This document shows, piece by piece, positions 34,444-46,424 of a DNA stretch of 64,000 nt. Position 1 is the first letter of the stretch; each line of letters starts with the position of its first letter. Source of the DNA: Takakia lepidozioides (Eukaryota > Streptophyta > Takakiopsida > Takakiales > Takakiaceae); assembly GCA_030704615.1 (NCBI GenBank), contig CM060732.1, forward strand, positions 72,211,053 to 72,275,052, in the 5' to 3' direction. The notes under the pieces are model-generated. The model saw only the letters and a list, made by a program, of their open reading frames with translations. It ran no database searches and had not been told where the DNA came from. The translations under genes and the position numbers were made by a program.

Positions 34444-35924
34444 GATTTGTGAGCTCGTGCTTGTATTCTTCTTCTTTATCACTCGAGAAAGATGAGCTCG
34501 TATCTGTGAGTGCCAGATACGAGTTAGTTGTAGCACTTGTGGTTTTTGCTTGAGAATGAGAGAAACCAAGTTGTTATGCAAGGAGCACCGTGGAGCTCTT
34601 GGTTGTTAGAAGCGGAGGCGATGTGGGTTACGAGGTGGTAGACCTTGGCATTCGATCTTCAGCTTCAGAGATGAAAGCACCATGCTGCAGGTAATTCCAG
34701 AGCACCTTGATGGTTTCAGATTGTGTACATGCATGAGCAAGCACGATTGGGAAGAGGACCAGTCAAGAGCAGGTTATAGTGGCTTTGGTGGCAAAGCTGA
34801 GAACTGGACTTGGGAATGCGAGCTTTCATTGTGTGAAGGATTGCAAGACCAAGCGAAAGGGCTGATTTGGCTTGGGGCAAATCAGTGCACTTTGTGGAGT
34901 ATGGTGAGATTGGGTTTCAATCTCGAGCTTCAGCATTGAGAGGGCTCTTGTCATGGCGAGAGCAGGGCTGGAACAGGAGCTAAGAGGTGCGGCAAGGCCA
35001 TGGAATGTGCACCTAGGGTTTTAGAGCTTGGAAGAAGAGCTCTTGCACCACAAGAGAAGTGTCTTGTGGCTGGAAATGTAAGCCTTAGGGTTTCAGGAGC
35101 TTGGCAAAGGCTGTGGAGTGCTTAGTCTTGTCTTAGAGAGCATCAAGGAGCCAAGGAGCCAAGATAGGGGGCTGATATCTCTTGTGTGAAGAGGTTGCAT
35201 GTGTGGAGCATGTATTCAGCTCATTGAAGCTTCCATCTTCAAGCTTGGAGGGCAAGCAAGGAAGTGGGAAGGGCTGACTTCTCTTATGTGAGGGCAATGC
35301 ATGTGTGGAGCATGCTATCAGCCTGATGAAGGCTTGCACTTTCAGGTTTGTGGGTGCAAGAAATGAAGCAAAGGAGCTGATTCTCTTATGGTGAGAGTGG
35401 GGCATGTGTGGAGCATGCCTTCAGCCCATTGAGGCTCTTGTTTTCAAGCTTTAGAGAGCTAGAACGGAAGGTCTAGGGCTGGTTTCCACTTGGAGTGAAA
35501 GAAAAGCACTTGTAGGGCCTATGTGAGTTGGGGTTTCAACTTCAAGCTTGAAGGGAGCGCAACTCTTGAAGCAACAGGTGTAGGGGGCTGGAATAGCTCT
35601 AAGACAGATGTTATGGCCAAGGAGAGTGCTTGAATGAGTGCTCACAAGGGCTGGGAACCAGCAGGGCTTGGTTGTTTGCCATTGAGTTTAGTGGCGTGTT
35701 TGGGGAGGCTAAGTGAGAAAGAAGGCTTGGTTTGTGGCAACCACCTCATGGCTTAGGGCTACTATGGTGGTGTGTGGGAGCCGAAAGAGCAAGAATATCT
35801 TGTTGATTTCCTCACAGCCGCCATAGCTCGGTGGAAAGAAGCCTAGAGTCCAAGAGACACAAACCCTAGCTTGGCGTGGCTAAACCCCTTGGAGAAATGG
35901 CTAAACTGCCAGAGCGGCCATGGA
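34444..35924 (+). repeat. Retroelement leader with ~100-bp tandem repeats
   Basis: Non-coding leader rich in GAGCTTGG, GGAGC and AAGCTT. Between about 35165 and 35475 a roughly 100-bp unit occurs three times, each with GCATGTGTGGAGCATG (at about 35197, 35297, 35400). No protein motif. Continuity with the LTR on the left and the minisatellite on the right suggests a long untranslated leader. Confidence 0.55.
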
Positions 35925-38300
35925 TGGGGCTGTGACGGGCTGTGCCTGAGGCCTTTGGGGCTGTGTCAGGCCGTGCCTGAGGCCTGTGGGGCTGTGACGG
36001 GCTGTGAGGGGCTGTGTCAGGCCGTGCCTGAGGCCTGTGGGGCTGTGACGGGCTGTGAGGGGTTGTGACAGGCTGTGCCCAGTGGCCTGTGGGGCTGTGA
36101 CGGGCTGTGGCGGGCTGTGCCTGAGGCCTGTGGGGCTGTGACGGGCTGTGACGGGCTGTGCCCAGTGGCCTGTGGGGCTGTGACGGGTTGTGCGGGGCTG
36201 TGACAGGCTGTGCCTAGTGGCCTGTGGGGCTGTGACGGGCTGTGCGGGGCTGTGACAGGCTGTGCCCAGTGGCCTGTGGGGCTGTGACGGGCTGTGACAG
36301 GCTGTGCCCATGGCCTTTGGGGCTGTGATGGGCTGTGAGGGGCTGTGACAGGCCGTGCCTGAGGCCTTTGGGGCTGTGACGGGCTGTGAGGGGCTGTGAC
36401 AGGCCGTGCCTGAGGCCTTTGGGGCTGTGACGGGCTGTGAGGGGCTGTGTCAGGCCGTGCCTGAGGCCTTTGGGGCTGTGAGGGGCTGTGTCAGGCTGCG
36501 CTGGTGGCCTTCAGGGCTGTGATGGGCTGTGACGGGCTGCGCCAGTGGCCTTCGGGGCTGTGACGGGCTATGAGGGCCTGTGCCGGTGGCCTTCGGGGTC
36601 GTGACGGGCCGTGAGGGCCTGTGACGGGCTACGCCGGTGGCCTTGGGGGCTGTGAGGGGCTGTGACAGGCCGTGCCTGAGGCCTTTGGGGCTGTGACGGG
36701 CTGTGAGGGGCTGTGTCAGGCCGTGCGTGAGGCCTGTGGGGCTGTGACGGGCTGTGACGGGCTGGGACAGGCTGTGTCCGTGGCCTTTGGGGCTGTTAGG
36801 GGCTGTGACAGGCTGTGCCCAGTGGCCTGTGGGGCTGTGACGGGCTGTGCGGGGCTGTGACAGGCTGTGCCCAGTGGCCTGTGGGGCTGTGACGGGCTGT
36901 GACGGGCTGTGCCCGTGGCCTTTGGGGCTGTGAGGGGCTGTGACAGGCTGTACCCATGGCCTTTGGGGCTGTGACGGGCTGTGTCAGGCTGTGCCTGAGG
37001 CCTTTGGGGCTGTGAGGGGCTGTGACAGGCTGTGCCCAGTGGCCTGTGGGGCTGTGATGGGCTGTGCGGGGCTGTGACAGGCTGTGCCCAGTGGCCTGTG
37101 GGGCTGTGACGGGCTGTGACATGCCATGCCTGAGGCCTTTGGGGCTGTGACGGGCTGTGAGGGCTGTGTCAGGCCGTGCCTGAGGCCTTTGGGGCTGTGA
37201 GGGGCTGTGCCGGGCTGCGCCGGTGGCCTTCGGGGCTGTGAGGGGCTGTGAGGGGCTGTGACAGGCTGTGCCCGTGGCCTTTGGGGCTGTGAGGGGCTGT
37301 GACAAGCCGTGCCTGAGGCCTTTGGGGCTGTGACTGGCTGTGCCCAGTGGCCTGTGGGGCTGTGACGGGCTGTGACAGGCTCTGCCCATGGCCTTTGGGG
37401 CTGTGATGGGCTGTGAGGGGCTGTGACAGGCCATGCCTGAGGCCTGTGGGGCTGTGACGGGCTGTGAGGGGCTGTGACAGGCTGTGCCCAGTGGCCTGTG
37501 GGCCTGTGACGGGCTGTGCGGGGCTGTGACAGGCTGTGCCCATGGCCTTTGGGGCTGTGATGGGCTGTGAGGGGCTGTGACAGGCCGTGCCTGAGGCCTT
37601 TGAGGCTGTGATGGGCTGTGAGGGGCTGTGACAGGCTGTGCCCATGGCCTTTGGGGCTGTGATGGGCTGTGAGGGGCTGTGACAGGCCGTGCCTGAGGCC
37701 TTTGAGGCTGTGACGGACTGTGAGGGGCTGTGACAGGCTGTGCCCATGGCCTTTGGGGCTGTGATGGGTTGTGAGGGGCTGTGACAGGCCGTGCCTGAGG
37801 CCTTTGAGGCTGTGATGGGCTGTGAGGGGCTGTGACGGGCTGTGAGGGGCTGTAACAGGCTGTGCCCAGTGGCCTGTGGGGCTGTGAGGGGCTGTGACGG
37901 GCTGTGCCCATGGCCTTTGGGGCTGTGAGGGGCTGTGAGGGGCTGTGACAAGCCGTGCCTGAGGCCTTTGGGGCTGTGAGGGGCTGTGAGGGGCTGTGTC
38001 AGGCCGTGCTTGAGGCCTGTGGGGCTGTGACGGGCTGTGACAGGCTGTGAGGGGCTGTGAGGGGCTGTGGCGAGCTGTGATGGGCTGTGAGGGGCTGTGA
38101 GGGGCTGTGGCGAGCTGTGACGGGCTGTGAGGGGCTGTGACAGGCTGTGCCCAGTGGCCTGTGGGGCCGTGACGGGCTGTGCGGGGCTGTGATAGGCTGT
38201 GTGGGGCTGTGACGGGCTATGAGGGGCTGTGACAGGCTGTGCCAGTGGCCTGTGGGACTGTGACGGCTGTGACCAGTGAGCTGTGTGGGCCTGTGCTGGT
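35925..38300 (+). repeat. 2.4-kb G-rich minisatellite
   Basis: Built from variants of an 11-bp unit GGGCTGTGACG, with interspersed longer variants CTGTGCCCAGTGGCCTGTGG and CCGTGCCTGAGGCCTTTGG that give a higher-order pattern. It is strongly G-rich on the plus strand, with frequent GGGG runs. The unit lacks stop codons when read on the minus strand, which explains two long overlapping open frames there (36796-37911 and 37169-38353) in different frames; they are not genes. It lies between the LTR and gag of the methyltransferase retroelement. Confidence 0.93.
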
Positions 38301-39010
38301 CTGTGGTGGCCCGTGTTGAACTGTGGACGGCCTGTGCTGACTCGTGGAGGCACTGGTGGACTGCCTAAGGACTGGCATGTGGTCTGGAAGGCCGAATTTT
38401 GAAGCTCGTGGAGGGCGGTTTGAGGAGTATCTTCATGATATTCCCATGGTCATGCAAGTGAGGGAAGAGAGGAGAGGAAGAGTGTTGGGATGAGGGCATG
38501 CTGGGGTTAGGCATTGCTTTAGCTTCTCTTCCTCGTAGTTTCCACCCTCTCATTAGGCCAAGACCTTTCCGTAGGTGGAGGCAAGAGTCAGTCCGGGTTT
38601 GGGCTGGGGTGTCCTTGCAGGAGCAACACCGTGGAGTTGTTTTTGGTGTGGGGGAGTTATCGTTCTGATTTCTTGTGTTTAGATCCCCTCCATACCTGCA
38701 TGCTTGACTGTGCGCCATGCTAGTTTTGTGTGGGCGCTTGTTTTTATAGGTGATTGGTCCGGATTTGATCACCGGCCAGTCCTAGGGCATGCTGTCGATG
38801 GTGAGGCTGGGGTGATGACCAGCCAGACCATCATTGTTTCTCCTGTGGTGAGGTTGGAGGTGATGACCAGCCAACCATAGGAGTGCTTGCGGTGGATGCA
38901 GGTACAGGTGTAGGCTATGTTAGGAACTTAGTATTCCAAACCATAAGCCGCAACAGGTTCTCTACCCGGTTACCTTGTGGAGAGGGGGTTAGGGACATGT
39001 TCATGACCGG
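38301..39010 (+). other. End of retroelement leader
   Basis: Unique sequence between the minisatellite and gag. A roughly 35-bp unit (GATGACCAGCCA plus flanks) occurs twice at about 38811-38875. Confidence 0.45.
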
Positions 39011-40290
39011 TTGAGTGTCAACACGGAGGTGCCACTAGTTGCTGGGGACAGTGCCGGTTCGAGCACTAGCAATACTAGTGGGTACACGAGACGAGGTGTG
39101 CGGTTTAGGCCACCTTCACCTCCTGTGTCTTCTACGGAAGGTTCTGATTCGGATTGTGAATCAGGAGGACTCATACCGGCGGTGCAAGTTGTTTCTTTGC
39201 CATTGTTGTGGGACACAATGGAGGAGATGTATGAAGCTACCAAGGGGCCACGAAGGTACTCTGGTGCGGTGGGCACCATCGAGTTGGATGATTTTATCCA
39301 AGAGTTTGATAGTTGGTGTGATTTGCAGCAAATGCGCAATCCACAACTATTTACGCCTTTCATGGCATGGAAGGGGCTGTTTCAGCACCTTGAGGGGCCG
39401 CCTATGGATGATTACCATGAGTTCAAGCGGGGGCATGAGGTTGAGATCGAGGAGAGGAGGATGTACTGGTCACCCGACTATATCTCCATCACTAGGGGCA
39501 CTAGAGCCACGAGGGCAGTGGCTACACCTGCCGCTGCACCGGCAGCTTCAGCAAGCAGCAGTGGGACTGGTGGTACAGTAGCTACGACGTCCACCCAAGC
39601 CACTACCGCACCAGCACTAGCACCCGTGCCTGCCTTCAACCCTGTTGTGGAGTTCTTCGAAGAGTTGAGAGGGAACTACCAAGGGGTGAGGACAGAGAAG
39701 TTGCGGAGCTTGCAAGAGTTCCAACGGAAGCCGACTGAGAGCTTGAAGGAGGCTTTCACTCGCATGAGGTGCTTGATAAATGTAACCCAAGGGGTTACGG
39801 AAGCTCAGGCAGTCCAATTCTGGTATGGGATATTGGACAAGGAGCTGAGGAGAAGGGTGCGGGATGCAACTCTCCTACAAGCGGCCCAACCCACCTTAGC
39901 AAATGTGTTTTTGCTGGCAGAGCGGATAGAGCTCAACATGGTGACGAGTGGTCATGGTGGGATTTGCTAAGGAGACACCACGGGGTGGTGGTGCTCCTAG
40001 CCAACCACTACCTCAACGTGCTCAAGGCAACAAGGGGGCTCAGGTGAAGCTCAGGGAAGGCCAGAGAGGACCTCAGATGCAGGGGTCTCTCCCTTCATTT
40101 GCTGGCCAACAACGGGCGGATGTGGTGTGCTGGACATGTGGAGGACCCCATGTCAAGAAGGATTGCCCAGAGGGAGGCAAAGGGCCGGCACATGCATAGC
40201 CTGCACAGTTGCAGTGTGGGCATTGTGGCAAGCACGGGCATGGAGAGGCCCAGTGTTATGGTTTGCATCCTGAGTTGCGCCCAGGCCAGT
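39011..40290 (+). pseudogene. LTR retroelement gag with two zinc knuckles
   Basis: Frame 39011-39970 (319 residues) encodes a Ser/Pro-rich start, a gag-like capsid region (IELDDFIQEFDSWCDLQQ; VVEFFEELRGNYQG; then ESLKEAFTRMRCLI and AVQFWYGILDKELRRRV) and an Ala/Thr-rich linker. It then shifts by one frame near 39950. The new frame carries two retroviral-type zinc knuckles: CWTCGGPHVKKDC (about 40120) and, after a TAG, CGHCGKHGHGEAQC (about 40217). Gag packages element RNA in virus-like particles. The shift between gag and the knuckles could be an original programmed frameshift, but the stop between the knuckles shows decay. Confidence 0.8.
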
Positions 40291-40421
40291 TCCGAGGGAA
40301 CAATGGTGGCCGGGGGCAAGGTGGAGCAGCCTAGAGAGGACGAGGTGGCCAGCCACAAGGTGCAGGCCAAGGGCAAGCTCAACATGGCCAAGGACGCGAA
40401 GGTCAGGGTGTTGACCAAGAC

Positions 40422-41651
40422 ATGGCCAACCGGCTCCAGCAGCTAGAGCAGAGGCTCGCTGCCATGGCTACAGCTCAGGTGGTACCGGCTCTAAGGCCAG
40501 ATGGTCCACCTCCTGCTCCTGAGGGAGGAGATATGGGAGGCATGGAATTCATGTGTGGAGCAGCACTACCACTAGTGCGGGTGGAGTCTGTTGCAGCCGT
40601 GACTAGAGGAGCAGCACGAGTTCCTGAGCCACAAGGTGCAGAGGTGGAGTTGGATCCACAGCGTGGGGAGGCAAGCCGTCAGGCTAGGCTTCCTCAGTCA
40701 TTCACATTGGCGGAGACAGTGTCGACGCCATCCATGGCACCTAGTTCTCGCCCGACTGTTACCGAGGCGGAGGTTACTATGCCATTGGGGAAAGCTACAC
40801 GGGTAGCACCACTACCTAGTGTTGCCAAGGCTATGGCAGCTAGTGTGCTACTAGGAGCGGCCACATCTGTGTGCCAGGCTCCATTGTTCTCGGCTACCAT
40901 GATTGCGACACCGGGGGTAAGACCAGCTGAGGTGTTCAGGCTGGCAGCTACACTATGTGAGAGTGGAGATGTTACTTCATCTTCTGCGGAGATAGTGGGA
41001 GGTGTAGTGCCGGAGGGATCCTCGGATTTGAGGGTCAAGACTGCCACGGCGGCGCCATGGCAAGCTGCAGCTGCCAGGTTGATGGAGCTGCCAGCTAGGC
41101 CAGCCATTGAGCGCGCCATGGTGACACCTGGAGTTGTCATGTTAGACAACCAGGATGGCATTTTCTGTTTGAGTGGACCGGCAGGCAAGAGGTACCGGCC
41201 ACTGCGGGTCTTGTTGGACTCGGGAGCTCAGCCGCTGATGCTGGGCAGAGCTGCTATTGCAGGCTTGGGCCTCACGGAGGCGGATATGGAGCCTTGTCCT
41301 TTCCAGATACAGACGTCTCTGGGAGGATCGGAGCAAGCTCGGGGCATGACACGGCGTGAGTTGGCTGTCAGACTACGGCCGGATCACCCTACAGATGGCT
41401 CAGTGATGCGAGCCAAGGCCATTGTGACAGACGCGGTCTCATATGATGTCCTGGTTGGTGGGGCAGTATTGTACCCCATGGGCTTCACCCTGGATTTTTG
41501 GGAGGAGTCAGCTTCCTATAGGCCTGCATGGCAGTCAGGGGAGGGCCGCGCGTGTGCAGCTCCCTGTGACGTTCATAGGAGGAGTTGCGGTTGCCCAGCG
41601 AGGCAAGATGCCGACACTAGCAGCATTCACAGCGGCAGTGAGTTGGCCTAG
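40422..41651 (+). pseudogene. Retroelement linker and aspartic-protease-like domain
   Basis: A 409-residue open frame in the same frame as the zinc knuckles. Its first 250 residues are Ala/Pro/Val-rich and low in complexity. At about residues 262-275 RVLLDSGAQPLMLGR matches the retropepsin active site (hydrophobic-D-S/T-G-A), and YDVLVGGAVLYPMGFTLDF matches the second conserved half of gypsy proteases (DVLLG-type). After about 41530 the frame is wrong; the true continuation (QLPVTFIGG...) runs in the next frame to about 41690, so there is at least one frameshift. Confidence 0.72.
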
Positions 41652-41659
41652 AAAGTTGC

Positions 41660-42517
41660 TTGAGGGCAATGCTCATTCAGAGGATGTACCACCTCCGGGA
41701 GAGCAGGATGACATGTATGGCGGAGTTGCCTACCATGGTTGCTCAGACTCCATTGTGGGGCACGAGCAAGGATTTGCAGCGGGATGCTGATCGACGGGTG
41801 CAACAAGCCTGGGTGGAGGCTTTTGTACCGTCAGGAGAGGAGGAGAGTGTGGGGATTGCACCAGGACCACCTCAATTGTCTCCATTGGACACCACACCTA
41901 TTGTGTGGCAGTATCCGGATGAAGGCATTTGTCTTCTGGACTTGTTTGGCGGGATCAGCACCGGATTGGCTGCTGTGTTACAAGCAGGTGTACGAGTTCA
42001 GCGTTACCTGTATGTGGAGAGGGATGAGACTGCACGACGCGTTTCACTTCGCCATGTTGCTCAGTTGGTGCAGCGGTACCCTGAGTTGTTGTCGGTGTCT
42101 GCAATTCGTGGATATCAGCAGGCCTTGCCAGCAGACATTTTGTTGCTGGGGGCGCAGGATTTGGAGCGGGTTGGCTCCATTGATCTGGTAGTGGCAGGTT
42201 GGCCCTGCCAAGGGCATTCATCAGCTGGGCATGGCAATGGATTGCGAGACTCGAGGTCGGGTCTGTTTTGGGAGATGGTGCGGGTTTTGCGCCACTTGCA
42301 GCTTCATCAAGCTGTATCTCCAGCATACATCTTGGAGAATGTGCCACTGATGGGCGATTCTTGGGCCAGGGTGATGGCCAGTGTGCATCAAGTCCGGTCG
42401 TGGCTTGGGTCAGCAGTGTTGCTAGATGCAGCTACAGTGGGGTCACGGGCTTATCGTCCACGGCTATGGTGGACTAACCCTTTTTGTTTGGAAGGTAGTA
42501 GCCATTTGGGTCGGTGA
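41660..42517 (+). pseudogene. C5-cytosine DNA methyltransferase in a retroelement
   Basis: 285-residue frame. Residues about 90-100 read LLDLFGGISTGL (motif I, AdoMet binding). About 170-190 reads IDLVVAGWPCQGHSSAG (motif IV), with the catalytic Cys at residue 183 in PCQ. ILENV (about 224-228) is motif VI, and RPRLWWTN (about 266-273) is motif VIII. The frame ends 12 residues later, so the target-recognition region and motifs IX-X are missing. The spacing recalls DRM/Dnmt3-type enzymes, though PCQ rather than PCN is used. It directly follows the gag-protease part of an LTR element with no gene start of its own, so it looks like part of the polyprotein. Reverse transcriptase and integrase are absent downstream. 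Cytosine methyltransferases inside retrotransposons are known from charophyte algae and dinoflagellates. The methyltransferase call is firm; the exact element order is inferred from this truncated copy. Confidence 0.88.
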
Positions 42518-42772
42518 AGTGACACCAAAAATTATGCTTGCGTCGGCAAGAGTCTTCCTTTCTTCATGTGTGTTGAAAACCTCTTGAAGAGAATATATTA
42601 AATTTGTATTCATTATAAATAACAACAGAACTGGAGAGAAGTGAATCCATGTCCACAATGATTGGCATGACGTTGATAACATAGTTCTAGAACGAACGTT
42701 AGTTCAGAATTATTGTCACGTCTATAATGACGTCATGTTCAGACGGTCAAGAGTTGATGCATGCCAGTATAA
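42518..42772. other. Unassigned DNA after the truncated retroelement
   Basis: The methyltransferase frame is lost here and no gypsy polymerase follows. No feature recognised. Confidence 0.35.
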
Positions 42773-42876
42773 TGCCAACCAAAGTTAGAGTAAATAAAAG
42801 TAGTCTCTTCCCCTTGTGGATGCTATATCATATTGATTATCGAAGAGACTCCTCTTTATGCTAACTCTGGTTGGCG
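42773..42876. repeat. Hairpin with ~36-bp arms
   Basis: Arms 42773-42811 and 42841-42876 pair with a few mismatches (left contains TGCCAACCAAAGTTAG, right contains CTAACTCTGGTTGGCG) around a 29-nt loop. It could be a small MITE or a small-RNA precursor. Confidence 0.7.
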
Positions 42877-43178
42877 TCGTTTCTCTCTCTATTGAATTAT
42901 CATTCAAGCTACTTTTAGCGCTCAGTTAGTTGTAGACCCAAGTGAATGCTTAGTTTTGCCTTAAGGATGGCTTGGCCCAACAAAGACCATGCGTATCATC
43001 CATCCACATGTACAATCCATCTATAATTATGGATAAAATACTTCTATGTTTGTATTCAGCTAACTCATTCCATGGATCTTTGGTCCTAGAAAAAAAATGG
43101 TATTGTGAGATTTTCCTAAGAAACCTTTGCGGTAACCGCCCAACACTGGTTATTTCTGACCTTCAAAAACTTGAACTA

Positions 43179-43339
43179 TTTTTTGTGAATTTCCAGCGAC
43201 CAAAAGTACTTGGAATTCCACATCTCCCACACCGCAGGTCCAAAAGTCATGAGTCCAAGCCGGTGCACCCCTCCTCCTCGAGGGCTTTCCAACGGTACCA
43301 AGCACCAACACCGGGGCCTCGTGGTTTGGGACATCTCAC
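43179..43339 (-). repeat. Dispersed 160-bp repeat, copy 2
   Basis: Reverse complement of 21041-21201, with a handful of differences. Unknown family. Confidence 0.75.
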
Positions 43340-43378
43340 GTGACAAAACAAAACAAAACAAACATCTTGCTTCATAGA

Positions 43379-44390
43379 TTGATGAGCCCTTGCAGCGAGT
43401 GGCAGCAGAATACAATACTTTGATTGTGAAAATGGCCATTGATGCTGAGAACGAAGTGAAGGCCGTGGCAAATTTGGCCTTGTTGTGTGATGTCGAAACT
43501 TTGTTAGGGCTGCCTTGTATATTGTCTATATTGTTGCAGTCAATACAATCACTCATGAAATTTGCACATGCCATGGATGTGTTTGTATGTGACTATGTGG
43601 CTGCTGTGAAGATTTGCCAATCTGATTTGTACAAGTTGTACTCAGATCCAGTTGCTGCATTCAGTCCAAAGGCATTTCCAGAGTTTACAGATGTGGTGCA
43701 CAACACCAGTTGTCGTATCACTCAAGATTGGGTGTGTGACTTGAATACAGGTTTGGAGACGCTACCTTATATTATCAATGGTCACTCCTACATGCAGGCT
43801 CACATGCATATAAGTGTAGGTTCTGACGTTCTGGATTGACCCAAACTGGAAGATGTGACTTTAACCGAGTGCTTGAATGTGTGCAAATCAAGATTCAGTG
43901 CAAGGTCACAGTTGACACTCTTATTGCAGACCAGAACTTTCTACTTCATTTGACAGTTATGAAACAAGCTTTTTGTGTGCCTAAGTGTGCCAAGAATGAT
44001 GGATGGAGAACTCAGCCCATTCTTGGGACTGTCTTGGATTTGCAGAGCAGCCTTTTCAGGCTTCCAAGGTGATATGGCAGTCATGTGAGGCTAACCCACT
44101 CACAATTCTTTGGCAACGGCTTTCTACCAATGCATTGCTTCAGTCACATATATCTGAATATTTCAAACTGGCTGAAATAGTTTGCGTTATGGTGTTGGGG
44201 AGCACAGAGGATGAAATGACGTTGAGTAACTTGGCATTCATGAAGGACAAACTCAGAAACAGGCTTGCAGGTCATCTGATCAAGCCTATGGTGAGACTAC
44301 GGTTCGCTACATGTTCTCTCAGGATTTCGACAATGTACCTTTCCTTTTCAAGATGCGATCACTTCTTGGCGTGGGGACAAAATTTGACGT
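43379..44390 (+). pseudogene. hAT-family transposase fragment A
   Basis: The first frame (43390-43839) gives LQSIQSLMKFAHAMDVFVCD, then VAAVKICQSDLYKLYSDP and FPEFTDVVHNTSCR. This matches, block for block, the other hAT copy at 58495-58770 on the opposite strand. A later frame (about 44150-44290) gives LAEIVCVMVLGSTEDEMTL followed by KLRNRLAGHL, the hAT C-terminal dimerisation region. Frameshifts and stops lie between. The N-terminal half is missing. Confidence 0.7.
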
Positions 44391-45301
44391 GACACCTTTG
44401 CATAGATTTGCAGGGTGCAAATGTTTGCTTGACAGTCTTGAACATTGGCCATGAACTATTGCATTTGGCTTGAGGTTCTAACAATTACATCTGACTATAT
44501 GTAATTGTAATTGCATTTCTATTTCTTTGCAATGTATGACAGGCCACTATTCCTTGATCTTAGCAAGTATGGTGCAAGTTTAATTGTGGGTTGTAGGAAT
44601 CATGTGCTGCATTGGGCAGGGTTCTTTGGGGCTGAGGTTCAACTCCTCCGTAGGGTAAATGTCAATGTCAAAATTTGATCTACATTTGTGATCTGTATGT
44701 GTGCTTGGGGGCTAGTCTATATGCTTACCTTGGGGGGGGTGCCAAATAACACTATTTGTTATATGTCATTAGCCAGAACTATACACCTCATTTGTACCAA
44801 TTAGCCTGTGGGTTAATTCACATAGAAAGAGTTCCATTCGTCTATTATGGCTTTCAACTATTTTTGTACTTCGCCTTCTATTGCTCATCAGCATCCATTT
44901 GATTCGAAGAATATGACAAGAGTGGAAATACATGTAGCCTACCAATTCGAGGAAAATTACCTAGAGTGGGCCACTTACACTACCCTACACCCCATAATAT
45001 AACCACTCGTACCCCTTTTCAAAATCCTTAAAAAAAACCATGATTGCGTGGTGCTTATAATAACCCGGGGATTGATATAACAAACAATATATTGGGCATC
45101 GATTATGGCTTCTTGATTGATATAGCCAGTTATTATATTTGGGCAATTTTGATTATAATAGTTAAAGATGGATATATGTAACGGTGACATTGTCTTTGAG
45201 ATGGTATTGATGGATGAAAAAGTATCAACCATCATGTATAGAACCATTTCATTGGATGCATATATGTGGGTATGACTATGTACATTCTAGATATACATGT
45301 G
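44391..45301. other. Intergenic DNA between hAT copies
   Basis: AT-rich, no motif recognised. May include hAT termini. Confidence 0.35.
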
Positions 45302-45985
45302 TTATATATGAGGACGTTGTTGCGCATCTGCGAATCTTGGTCTCCCTCCAACTTGCAATGGCCTCATGATATGGGAATGACGTCTCAGCCTTGAAGAAAT
45401 CTTGTGCAAACATGCAAACATAGTAATCAAGTGGCCAACCAAGCGATTCCGCAACTTGGACTTCATAAATGTCAAAGTGCTAAAAGTTTGTTCGTCTTCC
45501 ACACTTCCCAGGAATGTCTGATCTACTGCAATCTCAGCAAGTCGCATGTACTCATTCAAGCGCTAAACAAAGAGGCCATTTGTTAAAAGTTGTTGCCAAA
45601 GCTTTGTTACAAGGTTCATGTTAAAGGGCTACCCACTTTTGAGCATTGGTTTTCATAATATTGACATCTGCAAATCAAGCAAGTTGTTGAGAGGCTCTTG
45701 GATTCAATAGTCAATTGATGTTGCCTTCTTTGGGGTACAGTAGACTTGTTTGAGGACTGTCATATGCCTAAGGAAGGCATCATCACAATCTACCTACAGC
45801 CAATACTGGGGGTAGACCACCCCAATAGCATTCATGACTTCACAATTAGGGAACCTCCTCTCAAGTTCAGAAACCAATAGATCAGCTGCAGCAGTACATT
45901 GGGCTTTTACTCGAGCTACATGGTTAGCAAATCTGTTCTGTTCACAACAGAAGGCTGCCCAGTCATTGGTGAGGGAATTGCTATA
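45302..45985 (-). pseudogene. hAT-family transposase B, C-terminal part
   Basis: Minus-strand pieces read NDWAAFCCEQNRF...RVKAQCTAAADLLV, then ELERRFPNCEVMNAIGVVYPQYW, then MRLAEIAVDQTFLGSVEDEQTF and KLRNRLVGHL. These are the last parts of the same transposase whose first parts lie at 58495-59600 on the same strand, about 12.5 kb away. The Mutator-like element lies between, so it appears to have inserted into this hAT gene. Confidence 0.7.
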
Positions 45986-46302
45986 TCGTGAGCCTGGAGT
46001 CGTGAGCCTGTGAGCCCAGCCAGGCTCACGCCACGTCACACATTTATTTCCAAGATACTGGACGTATTTCCGCGGGAGGTTCCTATTTCCGTGGAAGGAA
46101 TTCCCCTTTCCAGTCAATACACACCACCACTATATCATCCACCTTTGTCATCCTCATTTATCTTGTAGGTCTATCATGTAGCTTTATCATCCACCTTTAT
46201 CATCTACCTTTACGATGTAGCTCTATCACGTAGCTTTCCTATCCATCCTGAAAGTGTATCTATTGTTGGATTGTTTGAGAGGAAGGATGGAGGTAGGCTA
46301 GT

Positions 46303-46389
46303 TCCCACGCAAATGCCCTGAAAAGTAATGTACGGCACTGCACACTACTTTCAGGGCATCTGCGGTGCACGTTTTCTCTGCAGCTGCTC

Positions 46390-46424
<35 letters not shown>

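Noticed and set aside
36796-38353. Two long minus-strand open frames (371 and 394 residues) rich in His, Ser, Pro, Gln
   Set aside because: They overlap in different frames over the 11-bp minisatellite. The repeat unit has no stop codon when read on that strand, so long frames arise automatically.
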